Origin: an uncultured Pseudomonadales bacterium
GTDB lineage: Bacteria > Pseudomonadota > Gammaproteobacteria > Pseudomonadales > Porticoccaceae
Assembly (NCBI GenBank): GCA_943846685.1
Contig: OX044363.1
Coordinates: 496,001-560,000, forward strand
Direction of reading: 5' to 3'
Length of the DNA stretch: 64,000 nucleotides
Shown piece after piece: positions 47,759-57,190 of this stretch. Position 1 is the first letter of the stretch. The number at the start of each line of letters is the position of its first letter. The notes beneath the pieces are model-generated. The model ran no database searches. It saw nothing but the letters and a program-made list of their open reading frames with translations, and was not told the DNA's origin. The translations under genes and the position numbers were made by a program.

Positions 47759-48352
47759 ATGCAGCCCCTAAAAGCAAAAAGGATTTGGCTGCTCGGAGCT
47801 TCCACGGGTGGGCTACAGGCCGTCAGGCAATTTTTGTCTAATGTGCCGGTCACCAGTGATTTGGCGTTTGTCTATGCTCAGCATATTGGCGGGCAGCAGA
47901 TGGCAACAGTCTTGAGAATGATTGAAACTCAAGCCGGATGGCCGGCCCGAGAGCCGTCGACGGGGCAATTTATTCGTCCCGGAACGGTGACCCTGATATC
48001 GCCACAATTTGAAACAAGAGTTAGCCGGCAGGGTTGGATTCTGCGTTTTGGCTCATCCTGGCAGGGGCATTACGCACCCTCAATTGATCAGTTGGCCAAT
48101 CGTCTGGCGCAGCTCTACCGCCAGGACTGCGGCGCAATCATTTTTACCGGAATGGGCGACGATGGCGCTAGGGGTTGTTGTGCAATTAAAGAGTACGCCG
48201 GCCAGGTCTGGGTTCAAGATCCACAGGAATGCACAGTGCCGGCCATGCCGCAGGCGGTAATCCAGCGCTGTGAAACTGACTTTATCGGCAGTGTAGACCA
48301 GCTTGCCAGCAGAATAAGTGAAGATGTAAATCAAATGGAGACGTGCAGCTAA
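47759..48352 (+). CDS. chpB: CheB-type methylesterase ChpB, catalytic domain only
   Basis: 197 residues that contain just a CheB methylesterase domain. The catalytic triad candidates are Ser15 in GASTGG, His42 in YAQHIGG and Asp135 in FTGMGDDGARG. It removes methyl groups from PilJ. There is no receiver domain, so it cannot be switched by direct phosphorylation like enteric CheB. It begins nine bases after chpA and its stop overlaps the chpC start. Confidence 0.92.
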   Translation: MQPLKAKRIWLLGASTGGLQAVRQFLSNVPVTSDLAFVYAQHIGGQQMATVLRMIETQAGWPAREPSTGQFIRPGTVTLISPQFETRVSRQGWILRFGSSWQGHYAPSIDQLANRLAQLYRQDCGAIIFTGMGDDGARGCCAIKEYAGQVWVQDPQECTVPAMPQAVIQRCETDFIGSVDQLASRISEDVNQMETCS

Positions 48353-48864
48353 TGAGTTTGTTTTTTCTCGATCAACAGGGGCCAGTCGCCAAGATAGACT
48401 GCCTGTCGGTCAATATAGGTTCTGCTCATACAGACAAGCCCAATATTCTGGTGCCGATGTCTGCAGTGGCAGAAATTATCCTCAATCAGAAAATCACCGT
48501 TGATAAAAAGTCGCCAGCATGGATGTTTGGTTGGATTAACTGGCGTAATCTGGATATCCCATTAATCGATTTTGCTGCCCTGCAAGCCAATCAGCCCGCT
48601 GAAGATTTTGCCGACCGTACCAGAATACTGGTTCTTAACAGTCTGCTTGAAGGGCATGAGCATCGTTATTACGCGATTGTTTCTCAGGGGTTTCCCCATA
48701 CCCTGCGGATTGAGCAGGACTCAGTTTTGGAGCCTCATGACGGAGCCGAGCTGGCCGCCTGTATTAATATCAATCTCGACTGTGAGGGAGAACATTTACA
48801 GCTGCCGGATTTCCAGAAAATCGAAAATCACCTGCAAGAAATCCCCGAAAAACCCCAGGAATAG
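48352..48864 (+). CDS. chpC: CheW-like protein ChpC
   Basis: 170 residues from the ATG at 48352, which overlaps the chpB stop codon (TAATG) and has GGAG upstream; a GTG three codons earlier is too close to that ribosome site. The CheW pattern is weaker than in PilI but visible: ILVPMSAVAEIILNQKI, PAWMFGWINWRNLDIPLIDFAAL, YYAIVSQGFPHTLRIEQD. ChpC is a second adaptor feeding signals to ChpA. chpD and chpE of pseudomonads are not present after it. Confidence 0.88.
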   Translation: MSLFFLDQQGPVAKIDCLSVNIGSAHTDKPNILVPMSAVAEIILNQKITVDKKSPAWMFGWINWRNLDIPLIDFAALQANQPAEDFADRTRILVLNSLLEGHEHRYYAIVSQGFPHTLRIEQDSVLEPHDGAELAACININLDCEGEHLQLPDFQKIENHLQEIPEKPQE

Positions 48865-48984
48865 CAGAGTAAAACCAGAGTGCCTGCATTGTGACCTGCG
48901 GTTCACCTATAAGTTGTTTTACATAGATTGCCTGAGTGTTAGTCTTAGTCTCTAGCGTCTTGAAAATACGGTGAGGAAATAATA

Positions 48985-50607
48985 ATGCACGGCTTAATGA
49001 TGGACTCCCAGCTAACCATAACAACAATAATGAAACATGCTGATCGCATTCATGGTTCCCGCGAAATTGTCTCTGTGACCATGGATAACCCCTGTCACCG
49101 CTATACCTACAAAGATGCCTTCCGGCGGGTTCGACAGCTCGGCAATGCCATGCAAAATATCGGTTTTGAAATGGGTGATCGGATTGCCACGCTGGCATGG
49201 AATGACTATCGCCACTTCGAACTCTATTACGGCATCTCCTGTTCCGGACAAATATGCCACACCATCAATCCAAGGTTATTTCCTGAGCAGATCGAATACA
49301 TCATTAACCACGCAGAAGATAAATGGGTATTTACCGATGTGCTGTTTGTACCACTGCTTGAGCAGTTACAAGACAGGCTGCCAACCGTAGAAGGATTTGT
49401 CGTACTTACCGACAACGCCAATATGCCAGAGACCAGCCTGCGCAACGCGCACTGCTATGAGACCTTTATCGGTTCCCAGAGCGATACTTTTGAATGGCCG
49501 GAGTTCGATGAGAATACCGCCAGCTCAATGTGTTACACCTCGGGCACAACAGGCAATCCCAAAGGGGTTGTCTACAGTCATCGCAGTACGCTGCTGCATT
49601 CAATGATGGGATCACTGCCGGATATTATGAATCTCTCCGGTGAAGATGTGATTATGCCGATTGTTCCAATGTTTCATGTTAACGCTTGGGGTACCGCCTA
49701 CAACGCACCCATGGTTGGTGCAAAGCTGGTTTTTCCCGGCCCGAAAATGGCCGATGGCGAGACCCTGACAAGATTAATTAATAGCGAAAAAATCAACTAC
49801 TCCCTGGGCGTGCCAACGGTCTGGCTGGCTCTTGCAAATTACCTTAATGCCTCGGGGCAGACCGTAGACTCTCTCAAGGAAGTTGTTGTTGGCGGCTCCG
49901 CCTGCCCGCTATCGCTGATGAAAGCGATGGAAAAACATGGCGTGTGGATGCACGCCGGCTGGGGCATGACAGAAATGAGTCCGCTGGGCAGTTACAACAG
50001 ACCCATGGAGTGGATGAAAGGTTGCTCGCAGGGAGAGATTGATGCCTATCGCATTCGTGCCGGCCGGGTCGTCTATGGTGTTGAAATGAAAATTGTCGAT
50101 GCCGACAACAATGAATTGCCCTGGGATGGAATTGCTTCCGGGGTACTGAAAGTCAAAGGCCCCTGGGTTTGCAGCGGCTATTACAAGCTGGATGATAAGC
50201 CTGCACTGGATGATCAGGGCTGGTTTGATACCGGTGATATGGCGGCGATTGATGAGTACGGTTATGTGGTGATTACCGATCGCGTTAAAGACGTTATTAA
50301 ATCCGGTGGTGAATGGATTAGCTCGATCGATGTAGAGAATGCCGCTATGTCTCATGAAGACGTTCAAGAGGCCGCAGTAATTGGCGTGCCTGATCCAAAG
50401 TGGACCGAGAGACCATTGTTAATTGTTGTGCCCGTCGACGGCGTCAGCCCGGATAAGCAGAGTATTCTCGCCTCCCTCGAAGGCAAGGTAGCCAAGTGGT
50501 GGATACCGCAAGACTGTGTTTTTATCGACGAAATTCCCCATACGGCCACCGGCAAAACTAGCAAAAAAGATCTTCGCGATCAGTTTAAAGATTACCAATA
50601 CTCTTGA
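48985..50607 (+). CDS. AMP-binding acyl-CoA ligase, AlkK-like medium/long-chain type
   Basis: 540-residue ANL-superfamily enzyme that makes acyl-AMP then acyl-CoA. Motifs: MCYTSGTTGNPKGVVYSHRS (P-loop), MTEMSPLG, then GWFDTGDMAAIDEYGYVVITDRVKDVIKSGGEWIS (A8 hinge) and the catalytic Lys in PHTATGKTSKKDL. The N-terminus (MMDSQLTITTIMKHADRIHG) resembles AlkK-type fatty acyl-CoA synthetases; similar proteins include DMSP-related acyl-CoA ligases such as DmdB, so the exact acid is unknown. It is a single gene after the chp operon with its own ribosome site (GTGAGGAAATAAT). Confidence 0.9.
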   Translation: MHGLMMDSQLTITTIMKHADRIHGSREIVSVTMDNPCHRYTYKDAFRRVRQLGNAMQNIGFEMGDRIATLAWNDYRHFELYYGISCSGQICHTINPRLFPEQIEYIINHAEDKWVFTDVLFVPLLEQLQDRLPTVEGFVVLTDNANMPETSLRNAHCYETFIGSQSDTFEWPEFDENTASSMCYTSGTTGNPKGVVYSHRSTLLHSMMGSLPDIMNLSGEDVIMPIVPMFHVNAWGTAYNAPMVGAKLVFPGPKMADGETLTRLINSEKINYSLGVPTVWLALANYLNASGQTVDSLKEVVVGGSACPLSLMKAMEKHGVWMHAGWGMTEMSPLGSYNRPMEWMKGCSQGEIDAYRIRAGRVVYGVEMKIVDADNNELPWDGIASGVLKVKGPWVCSGYYKLDDKPALDDQGWFDTGDMAAIDEYGYVVITDRVKDVIKSGGEWISSIDVENAAMSHEDVQEAAVIGVPDPKWTERPLLIVVPVDGVSPDKQSILASLEGKVAKWWIPQDCVFIDEIPHTATGKTSKKDLRDQFKDYQYS

Positions 50608-50730
50608 TATAGAGGCTTGGTCGCCGCCGTTTATTTTTACGCCGCTTTTTATGGCTTATTTTAGGGCAAATTATTTGCACCCAATAACGAAGTCGCGCAT
50701 AGTTACGCCTTAATTGACCGCTGGTGTTTT

Positions 50731-51399
50731 ATGACTGATTTTTTGATTGCCCCATCCATTTTGTCCGCCAATTTTGCCCGTCTTGGAGAAGAGGTTGACG
50801 CGGTGCTTGAAGCCGGAGCCGATGTTGTTCATTTTGATGTGATGGATAATCACTATGTGCCGAATCTCACCATTGGTCCGATGGTCTGTAAAGCCCTGCG
50901 TGATCATGGCGTCACCGCGCCTATTGATGTTCATTTGATGGTACAGCCAGTCGATGATCTTATCCGTATGTTTGCCGATGCCGGCGCAACCTATATTACC
51001 TTTCATCCGGAAGCCTCCAATCATGTGGATCGCTCACTGCAGTTGGTTCGCGATCTCGGTTGCAAGGCGGGGCTGGTACTCAATCCGGCCACAGGTCTGG
51101 ACTCGGTACGCTGGGTAATGGATCGAATGGATATGTTATTGCTGATGTCAGTTAACCCCGGATTTGGTGGCCAGAAATTTATTCCGTCAACGCTCGACAA
51201 GCTGGCTGAAGCGAGAAAGCTGATCGATAGCAGCGGCCATGATATTCGCCTTGAGATCGATGGTGGCGTTACCGTACAAAATATCCGCGAGATTGCCGCC
51301 GCGGGTGCAGATACCTTTGTTGCCGGATCGGCAATCTTTGGCGCCTCGGACTACCCAGAGGTTATCGGCAAAATGCGCGCTGAGCTTGCGCAGGCTTAA
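50731..51399 (+). CDS. rpe: Ribulose-phosphate 3-epimerase
   Basis: 222-residue TIM-barrel enzyme of the pentose phosphate pathway. Visible: [36 protein letters not shown] (metal-binding His and Asp), [15 protein letters not shown] and [10 protein letters not shown]. It precedes the trp operon; the phosphoglycolate phosphatase (gph) that often lies between rpe and trpE in this class is absent. Confidence 0.97.
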   Translation: MTDFLIAPSILSANFARLGEEVDAVLEAGADVVHFDVMDNHYVPNLTIGPMVCKALRDHGVTAPIDVHLMVQPVDDLIRMFADAGATYITFHPEASNHVDRSLQLVRDLGCKAGLVLNPATGLDSVRWVMDRMDMLLLMSVNPGFGGQKFIPSTLDKLAEARKLIDSSGHDIRLEIDGGVTVQNIREIAAAGADTFVAGSAIFGASDYPEVIGKMRAELAQA

Positions 51400-51420
51400 A
51401 ATTACAATTACCAATCTTTT

Positions 51421-51448
51421 TGCGCAGACAGTTTGTTGAATCTGCGCA
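51421..51448. promoter_or_regulatory. Inverted repeat overlapping the trp promoter -35
   Basis: Perfect 8-bp arms TGCGCAGA (51421-51428) and TCTGCGCA (51441-51448) with a 12-bp spacer. The candidate -35 box lies in the spacer and the right arm sits between -35 and -10, as in a repressor operator. There is no T-run, so it is not a standard terminator for rpe. Confidence 0.55.
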
Positions 51449-51460
51449 ATTGATTACAAT
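51433..51460 (+). promoter_or_regulatory. Candidate sigma70 promoter of the trp operon
   Basis: -35 TTGTTG (51433-51438), 16-bp spacer, -10 TACAAT (51455-51460). Transcription would start near 51467, about 20 nt before the trpL start codon. The -10 is a five-of-six match; the -35 is weak (three of six), typical for a regulated promoter. Confidence 0.55.
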
Positions 51461-51486
51461 AGCGAATCCCCTACTGGAGATGGGTC

Positions 51487-51549
51487 GTGAAATACTTGAG
51501 TTCCAAACAGTTTGACAGTGATTGTCGCGAGTGGCGTTGGCGCATCTAG
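51487..51549 (+). CDS. trpL: Candidate trp leader peptide TrpL
   Basis: A 20-codon ORF, too short for an automated track, starts with GTG at 51487, eight bases after GGAG, and ends TAG at 51547-51549. Its last residues are C-R-E-W-R-W-R-I, so two Trp codons (51532-51534 and 51538-51540) are separated by one Arg codon close to the stop. That arrangement, between the trp promoter and trpE, is the hallmark of a ribosome-mediated attenuation peptide. Chance occurrence of two near-adjacent Trp codons in this position is low, but no expression evidence exists. Confidence 0.7.
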   Translation: MKYLSSKQFDSDCREWRWRI

Positions 51550-51573
51550 TGCCAGACGAGGCGTTTTATCGCC
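51538..51573 (+). promoter_or_regulatory. Candidate trp attenuator structures
   Basis: Hairpin one: TGGCGC (51538-51543) with GTGCCA (51549-51554), loop ATCTA, starting at the second Trp codon. Hairpin two: GGCG (51560-51563) with CGCC (51570-51573). TGGCG at 51532 can instead pair with CGCCA at 51570, so the structures are mutually exclusive. No U-run follows, so the mechanism is not a textbook intrinsic terminator. Confidence 0.4.
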
Positions 51574-51613
51574 AAAACAAAACCACTCTGTTAGAGAACC
51601 AGGAACACCGATT

Positions 51614-53116
51614 ATGACCCCCGAAATATTTGCTGATTTAGCCCGCCAAGACTTTAACCGTATCCCGGTTACTCGCGAAGTCCTCGCCGATCTTGAAACC
51701 CCATTGAGCGTCTATCTAAAACTTGCTCAGGGCCCCAACTCCTATATGTTCGAATCTGTTCAGGGCGGAGAGAAGTGGGGGCGTTACTCGCTGATTGGTC
51801 TGCAGACATCCACCGTGCTCAAGGTTTTTGGCTCGCGACTGGAAATTGTTCGCGACGGCAAACCCATGGTCAATCGCGCTACTACTGACCCCCTGGGTGA
51901 AGTCGAAAAATTCCGCCAGCTATTTAGCATGCCCAACCTTCCGGATCTGCCGCGTTTTACCGGCGGCCTAGTCGGTTACTTTGGTTATGACACCGTGCGC
52001 TTTGTCGAACGCCGTCTGGCCGAGAGCGCACCGCAAGATAAGCTTGGCACCCCGGATATAATGCTGATGGCCTCCGATGAAGTGGCGGTCTTCGATAATC
52101 TGTCGGGAACCATTATGTTGGTGGTGCATGTGGACGCCAAAGATCCCGAGTCACTGCAGAAAGCCGAAGCCCGGCTCGACGAGCTGGAACAGCAAATGGC
52201 CCAGCCAACCCCGGAATTGCCGCCAATGAATTTGAGCGGCGATGGAATCGCGGAAAAAGACTTTGTCTCCAGCTTTGGTGAGCAGGAATTCAAACAGAGC
52301 GTCAATAAAATTAAAGACTATGTGATGGCCGGTGATGTTATGCAGGTGGTTCCGTCGCAGCGACTCTCGGCCCCCTTTGATGCCTCGCCGATAAATCTCT
52401 ATCGCGCACTGCGCAGACTCAATCCATCGCCCTATATGTACTTTCTCGATATGGGCGACTTTCATATTGTCGGCTCGTCTCCAGAAGTGTTGGCCCGTCT
52501 CGAAGATGGCGAAGTCACCGTGCGACCGATCGCCGGCACCCGCAAGCGCGGCGAAACCGCAGAGGAAGATCAGGCGATGGAAGATGAAATGCTCGCCGAT
52601 CCAAAAGAGATTGCCGAACATTTAATGTTGATCGATCTGGGGCGCAACGATGTTGGCCGTATCAGTAAAACTGGCAGCGTCGAAGTCACCGAAAAAATGG
52701 TTGTCGAACGCTATTCCCATGTTATGCATATCACCTCCAATGTGACCGGTCAGGTAGTCGATGGTATGGGCAGCCTGGAAGTCCTTAAAGCCACCTTGCC
52801 CGCGGGCACATTGAGTGGCGCACCAAAAATTCGCGCCATGGAAATTATCGATGAACTCGAACCGGTCAAGCGCAATATTTACGGCGGCGCGGTTGGCTAT
52901 ATCGGCTGGAATGGCAATATGGATACCGCCATTGCCATCCGCACAGCGGTAATCAAAGATGGCATGCTGCATGTTCAGGCCGGCGCCGGCGTGGTTGCAG
53001 ATTCGATTCCTGAATTGGAATGGAAAGAGACAATGAACAAAGCCCGGGCAGTAATGCGCGCGGCGGCAATGGTCTGTGAGAAAGCGGATGGGCAAGTAAA
53101 TGGAGAGTCAAAATGA
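51614..53116 (+). CDS. trpE: Anthranilate synthase component I
   Basis: 500 residues from the ATG at 51614, with AGGAAC upstream; an upstream in-frame start at 51512 would run through the leader region and is rejected. TrpE converts chorismate and glutamine-derived ammonia to anthranilate. The N-terminal regulatory motif LLES-like region is present ([20 protein letters not shown]) and the catalytic domain has FEVxPSQR-type [33 protein letters not shown] and [18 protein letters not shown]. Its stop overlaps the trpG start by four bases (ATGA). Confidence 0.97.
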   Translation: MTPEIFADLARQDFNRIPVTREVLADLETPLSVYLKLAQGPNSYMFESVQGGEKWGRYSLIGLQTSTVLKVFGSRLEIVRDGKPMVNRATTDPLGEVEKFRQLFSMPNLPDLPRFTGGLVGYFGYDTVRFVERRLAESAPQDKLGTPDIMLMASDEVAVFDNLSGTIMLVVHVDAKDPESLQKAEARLDELEQQMAQPTPELPPMNLSGDGIAEKDFVSSFGEQEFKQSVNKIKDYVMAGDVMQVVPSQRLSAPFDASPINLYRALRRLNPSPYMYFLDMGDFHIVGSSPEVLARLEDGEVTVRPIAGTRKRGETAEEDQAMEDEMLADPKEIAEHLMLIDLGRNDVGRISKTGSVEVTEKMVVERYSHVMHITSNVTGQVVDGMGSLEVLKATLPAGTLSGAPKIRAMEIIDELEPVKRNIYGGAVGYIGWNGNMDTAIAIRTAVIKDGMLHVQAGAGVVADSIPELEWKETMNKARAVMRAAAMVCEKADGQVNGESK

Positions 53117-53691
53117 TTTTAATGATCGATAACTACGACTCCTTTACCTACAACATTGTGCAGTACCTCGCCGAGTTAGATGCCGATGTTCAGGTCTACC
53201 GCAATGACGAAATTACTATTGCTGAAATCGAAAAGCTCGCACCGGAGAAAATCGTAATCTCTCCCGGTCCCTGCACGCCCAACGAAGCGGGCGTTTCCGT
53301 CGACGTGATTAAAACCTTTGCTGGGCGCATTCCAATTCTCGGTATCTGTCTTGGACACCAGAGCATCGGCCAAGCATTTGGCGGCGATATTGTTCGCGCC
53401 AAACAGGTTATGCACGGCAAAACGTCGATGATGTATCACAGCGACAGCGGTGTTTTTAAAGGACTGAGCAAGCCCTTTGAAGCCACTCGCTATCACTCAC
53501 TGGTGATAGATCAGACAACTCTGCCCAACTGTCTTGAGATTACCGCCTGGACACAGAACGACGATGGCAGTATCGACGAAATTATGGGTGTGCGACATAA
53601 AGAGCTGGCGATTGAAGGAGTGCAGTTTCACCCAGAATCAATCCTCACCCAGCATGGACATGATCTGTTAAATAATTTCCTCAAGGCTTGA
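53113..53691 (+). CDS. trpG: Anthranilate synthase component II (glutamine amidotransferase)
   Basis: 192-residue class I amidotransferase: nucleophile Cys in [17 protein letters not shown], His and Glu in [10 protein letters not shown]. It provides ammonia to TrpE; a type like PabA could also serve p-aminobenzoate synthesis, and in some bacteria one TrpG serves both. It overlaps trpE by four bases and is followed by trpD. Confidence 0.96.
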   Translation: MILMIDNYDSFTYNIVQYLAELDADVQVYRNDEITIAEIEKLAPEKIVISPGPCTPNEAGVSVDVIKTFAGRIPILGICLGHQSIGQAFGGDIVRAKQVMHGKTSMMYHSDSGVFKGLSKPFEATRYHSLVIDQTTLPNCLEITAWTQNDDGSIDEIMGVRHKELAIEGVQFHPESILTQHGHDLLNNFLKA

Positions 53692-53705
53692 ACAGGGATA
53701 TAACA

Positions 53706-54743
53706 ATGGATATTAAACAGGCACTGGAAACAGTGGTTAACGGCGAAAACCTTAGCGCCGCAGAAATGCGCGATGTGATGCGCCAGATTATGACCGGCAA
53801 TGCCGGCGATGCCCAGATCGGTGGTTTTCTTATTGCCCTGCGTATGAAAGGCGAAAGCATCGATGAGATTGCCGGCGCCGTCGAAGTGATGCGTGAGCTG
53901 GCAACCGGAGTGAAAGTATCCGGTGATGGTCTAGTGGATATTGTTGGCACCGGTGGCGATGAATCAAATTTATTTAATGTCTCCACCGCCTCGACCTTTG
54001 TTGTCGCAGCGGCCGGCGGCCAGGTTGCCAAGCACGGCAATCGCTCAGTCAGTAGTAACAGTGGCGCCGCAGATCTTCTCGAAGCTGCCGGTGTTAATCT
54101 AAATCTTAGCCCCGAACAGGTTGCACTCTGTGTGCAGGAATTGGGTGTAGGCTTTATGTTTGCCCCGGCCCATCACAGCGCCATGAAGCATGCGATTGGC
54201 CCGCGCCGCGAGCTGAGCCTGCGAACTATCTTTAATATCCTCGGGCCGATGACCAACCCCGCTGGTGTAAAGCGACAGTTGATAGGTGTCTATGACAAAG
54301 CACTCTGTAAGCCAATGGCTGAAGTGTTGGGAAGATTGGGCGCAGAGCATATTATGATCGTCCACTCCGCCGATGGTCTGGATGAAATCAGTATCGCCAC
54401 AGAGACCTATGTTGCCGAATATAAAAATGGCGCAGTCACAGAATATACAATTGCACCAGAAGACTTTTTGCCCGAGCGCCAGAGCCTCGAAGGTCTGGAT
54501 GTCGAAGATGCCAAGCAGTCACTGGCAATGATTACTGATGCGCTGGGTAAACAGCTGGGGCCCAATGCGGGCAAAGCCGCCGATATTATCGCCCTGAATG
54601 CGGGTGCCGCACTCTATGTTGCCGGTTGTGCAGCGGATATAAACGAGGGCGTTGCCATGGCGCAGGACGCTATAGGCTCAGGTCTGGCGCGAGCGAGAAT
54701 AACCGATCTGGCAACCTTTACCCAGGTTCAGCAAGACGGCTAA
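53706..54743 (+). CDS. trpD: Anthranilate phosphoribosyltransferase
   Basis: 345 residues from the ATG at 53706 (CAGGG upstream); a TTG six codons earlier is possible but overlaps trpG. It transfers phosphoribosyl to anthranilate. Motifs: [21 protein letters not shown] (PRPP loop), [41 protein letters not shown]. Typical length. Confidence 0.97.
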   Translation: MDIKQALETVVNGENLSAAEMRDVMRQIMTGNAGDAQIGGFLIALRMKGESIDEIAGAVEVMRELATGVKVSGDGLVDIVGTGGDESNLFNVSTASTFVVAAAGGQVAKHGNRSVSSNSGAADLLEAAGVNLNLSPEQVALCVQELGVGFMFAPAHHSAMKHAIGPRRELSLRTIFNILGPMTNPAGVKRQLIGVYDKALCKPMAEVLGRLGAEHIMIVHSADGLDEISIATETYVAEYKNGAVTEYTIAPEDFLPERQSLEGLDVEDAKQSLAMITDALGKQLGPNAGKAADIIALNAGAALYVAGCAADINEGVAMAQDAIGSGLARARITDLATFTQVQQDG

Positions 54744-54764
54744 TAAAAAAATAAGAGATAAAAA

Positions 54765-55565
54765 ATGAGTTCTGATACACCGACCATATTAAAAAAGATC
54801 CTCGCCCGTAAGCATGAGGAAATTGCCGAGCGCAGTGCCCAGGTAAGCATTCCCCAGCTGATTGAAAAAGCCAAAACCGCATCGGCACCCAGAGGTTTTG
54901 CCGCCTCTATTGCCGCGAAAATAGCCGCTGGCCAATCTGGTGTTATCGCCGAGATTAAAAAAGCCTCGCCGAGTAAAGGTGTGATCCGCGAAGACTTTGA
55001 TCCCGCAGCAATTGCCCAGAGCTACGAAAAGGGCGGCGCCTGCTGCCTGTCAGTTCTAACCGATGTGGATTTCTTTCAGGGCGCAGATGAATATTTAAAA
55101 ATGGCCCGCAGCGCCAGCACACTGCCAGTGATTCGCAAAGATTTTATTATCGATGAATATCAAATCTACGAAGCCCGAGCCATGGGTGCAGACTGCATCT
55201 TGTTAATTGTTTCGGCGCTCTCCGAAGAGCAGCTTAACCAGCTCCATGAAGTTGCACGCTCTCTGGGTATGGATGTGCTGATTGAAGTTCACGATGGTGC
55301 GGAACTGGATATAGCATTGAAACTGGATAACCCAATGGTCGGTATCAATAACCGCAACCTGCACAGTTTCGAAGTCTCGCTGGAAAATACCTATCAGCTA
55401 CTGAGCAAAATTCCCGACGACAAAATTGTTATTACCGAGAGTGGTATTCACAGCCCAGCCGATGTTGCCGCAATGCGACAACATAATGTTAATGCCTTTC
55501 TGGTGGGCGAAGCATTTATGCGCAGTGAAGAACCGGGTGAGCGATTGGCGGAGATGTTTAGCTAG
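54765..55565 (+). CDS. trpC: Indole-3-glycerol phosphate synthase
   Basis: 266-residue TIM-barrel enzyme closing the indole ring. Signatures: [72 protein letters not shown] and [12 protein letters not shown]. It is not fused with TrpF, unlike E. coli. It is the last gene of trpEGDC; trpF, trpB and trpA are elsewhere, as in pseudomonads. Convergent vfr starts 14 bases after its stop. Confidence 0.97.
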   Translation: MSSDTPTILKKILARKHEEIAERSAQVSIPQLIEKAKTASAPRGFAASIAAKIAAGQSGVIAEIKKASPSKGVIREDFDPAAIAQSYEKGGACCLSVLTDVDFFQGADEYLKMARSASTLPVIRKDFIIDEYQIYEARAMGADCILLIVSALSEEQLNQLHEVARSLGMDVLIEVHDGAELDIALKLDNPMVGINNRNLHSFEVSLENTYQLLSKIPDDKIVITESGIHSPADVAAMRQHNVNAFLVGEAFMRSEEPGERLAEMFS

Positions 55566-55579
55566 GCGGTTTAGAGAGC

Positions 55580-56215
55580 CTAGCGAGTACCAAACACCAC
55601 CATCGTCTTACCCGCAACCGATACCAGCCCCTGCTCCTCAAGCTCCTTGAGGACGCGACCAACCATCTCCCGGGAACAGCCGACAATTCGGCCAATCTCC
55701 TGGCGAGTGATTTTAATCTGCATACCATCCGGGTGAGTCATAGCATCCGGCTCTTTGCACAGATCCAGCAATGTGCGGGCAACGCGTCCGGTAACATCGA
55801 GGAATGCCAGATCACTGACCTTGCGGGTGGTATCGCGAAGCCGCTGGGCCACCTGCTTACTGATCGCAAATAGAAATGCCGGATGCTTATTGCTGAGTTC
55901 GATAAACTTTGCATAGCTGATTTCACCGACCTCGCACTCGGTTTTAGTGCGAATCCAGGCACTGCGGTGTTCCTGGTCGAAAAGACCCATCTCCCCAAAG
56001 AAATCTCCAGGGTTTAGATAGGCGAGTATTATCTCTTTACCGTCGCTGTCATCTTCAATCATCACCGTAACCGAACCCTTGATAATGTAATAAAGGGTAT
56101 CTCCCTGGTCTCCGGCGTAAATGATTGTGCTTTTCGCCGGGTATCGGCGTCTGTGACAGTGGGATAAGAATTCTTCCACATTCTCAATGTGTGGTGTGAG
56201 GGGTGCAGGCGCCAA
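55580..56215 (-). CDS. vfr: cAMP-activated global regulator Vfr (CRP family)
   Basis: 211 residues: a cAMP-binding beta-barrel ([50 protein letters not shown], containing the FGE and R-S/T-A phosphate-binding cassette) and a DNA-binding winged helix ([30 protein letters not shown]). Highly similar to P. aeruginosa Vfr (214 residues), which controls virulence and type IV pilus genes in response to cAMP made under Pil-Chp control. The trpC-vfr-osmC order is conserved with Pseudomonas. Confidence 0.95.
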   Translation of the reverse strand: MAPAPLTPHIENVEEFLSHCHRRRYPAKSTIIYAGDQGDTLYYIIKGSVTVMIEDDSDGKEIILAYLNPGDFFGEMGLFDQEHRSAWIRTKTECEVGEISYAKFIELSNKHPAFLFAISKQVAQRLRDTTRKVSDLAFLDVTGRVARTLLDLCKEPDAMTHPDGMQIKITRQEIGRIVGCSREMVGRVLKELEEQGLVSVAGKTMVVFGTR

Positions 56216-56369
56216 TTTGTTTCTCCATTTACAAGTTTAGCTATATGCCGCTTTATATAGTGTTTATCCGCGACTCCTAGAAGTAATAGTAGTAAAAAAA
56301 ATCCATTGGCGAGTAAATTTTGCCTACTGCTCTATGGTAATCTTTGCGCTCTTGTAAATGAGGCAAATT

Positions 56370-56789
56370 ATGAAGGCGACAATTAAGTGGGTGGATGGCG
56401 TAATGTTCCTAGGCGAGTCCGGCAGCGGGCACGCGGCGGTAATGGATGGTGCAGAGAGTCAGGGTGGCCGCAATATGGGTATTCGACCCATGGAGATGCT
56501 GTTATTGGGTCTCGGAGGCTGCGCCTCTTTTGATGTGATGAGCATGCTCAAGAAGAGTCGCCAGCAGGTAACAGATTGTCGCACTGAGATTGAAGCTGAG
56601 CGAGTGGATGCGGTTCCCGCCGTATTTAGCAAGATTCATCTGCGCTTTGTGGTCACTGGTACGGGACTGAAAGAGGCACAGGTTAAGCGTGCCGTTGAGC
56701 TGTCCGCCGAAAAGTACTGTTCTGCATCCATTATGATGGCAGCAGCTGGCGTTGAAATGTCTCACAGTTACGAGTTGGTTGAAGCCTAG
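56370..56789 (+). CDS. OsmC/YhfA family protein
   Basis: 139 residues from the ATG at 56370, preceded by TGAGGCAAATT. The OsmC fold is indicated by the central helix with GLGGCASFDVMSMLKKSRQ (peroxidatic-type Cys in GGCA) and the second Cys in AEKYCSASIMM. This is the YhfA-like branch (GIRPMEMLLLGLGGC), of uncertain physiological role, possibly thiol-based hydroperoxide removal. It is divergent from vfr, as in Pseudomonas. Confidence 0.9.
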   Translation: MKATIKWVDGVMFLGESGSGHAAVMDGAESQGGRNMGIRPMEMLLLGLGGCASFDVMSMLKKSRQQVTDCRTEIEAERVDAVPAVFSKIHLRFVVTGTGLKEAQVKRAVELSAEKYCSASIMMAAAGVEMSHSYELVEA

Positions 56790-56837
56790 CTGCTAATTAA
56801 TACGCCGTTCCAGATAGGCCGCTACTAAATCGCAGGC

Positions 56838-56866
56838 AAAAAAAAGGAACCTGAGGAAGGTTCCTT
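56838..56866 (-). terminator. Intrinsic terminator of short minus-strand transcript A
   Basis: On the minus strand a perfect stem AAGGAACC/GGTTCCTT (loop TTCCTCA) is followed by eight T. No annotated gene ends here, so it implies a transcript coming from the right. Confidence 0.85.
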
Positions 56867-56965
56867 AAAAAAATCCTTGGATGAATCACAAGAAAAGGGG
56901 TAGGGGGTAAATCTGTTAAAGAGTTGCTTCTCAGCAGCCCTTAAAAATCTCTGTACAACTTCAAT
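56838..56965 (-). ncRNA. Candidate ~128-nt small RNA
   Basis: The interval runs from a predicted start about seven bases past a -10 TATTAT (minus strand, 56972-56977) to a strong intrinsic terminator at 56838-56866. It contains no ATG-initiated ORF with a ribosome site; the only short frame (from a TTG) stops after seven codons. A C-rich single-stranded stretch, ACCCCCUACCCC, at about 56896-56907 resembles seed regions with which some bacterial sRNAs bind Shine-Dalgarno sequences. Hairpin potential also exists around GTTG...CAAC in the 5' half. I do not recognise a known RNA family. Confidence 0.55.
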
Positions 56966-56971
56966 GCGTGC

Positions 56972-57028
56972 ATAATAAGAATACACAGCCCATACATCAA
57001 ATGCATTGTTTGCATCAGGGTCATGCAT
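56972..57028 (-). promoter_or_regulatory. Promoter A with ATGCAT operator
   Basis: Minus-strand promoter: -35 TTGATG (57000-56995), 17-bp spacer, -10 TATTAT (56977-56972). Directly upstream, touching the -35, is the operator, which on the plus strand reads ATGCATTGTTTGCAT-N7-ATGCAT (57001-57028). The geometry is identical to promoter B at 57361-57417. Confidence 0.65.
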
Positions 57029-57109
57029 TTTGGTAATATCGCTCGAAATAACAGGTATTCTGCGCTCTGGCGTTTGACTGAAGTTTGTATGTATGGTCGA
57101 TTTTTGGGC

Positions 57110-57137
57110 AAAAAAAAGGGGCCCAGTGGTGGGCCCC
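57110..57137 (-). terminator. Intrinsic terminator of the 40-residue peptide gene (transcript B)
   Basis: On the minus strand GGGGCCCA/TGGGCCCC (8 bp, loop CCAC) is followed by eight T. It lies 54 bp past the stop codon of the small gene at 57191-57313. Confidence 0.9.
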
Positions 57138-57190
57138 TATAAAAAATCCTATAGCAAGGATTAAGAGGGGTTTGGTTTCAAAACGCCGAT

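Noticed and set aside
51512-51613. Extended trpE N-terminus from 51512
   Set aside because: The extension overlaps the leader peptide in another frame and has no similarity to TrpE; the ATG at 51614 has a good ribosome site.
56825-57028. 67-residue minus-strand ORF between osmC and lysR
   Set aside because: It starts inside the promoter A operator, lacks a ribosome site, and reads through the transcript A terminator hairpin. The promoter/terminator arrangement explains the stretch better.
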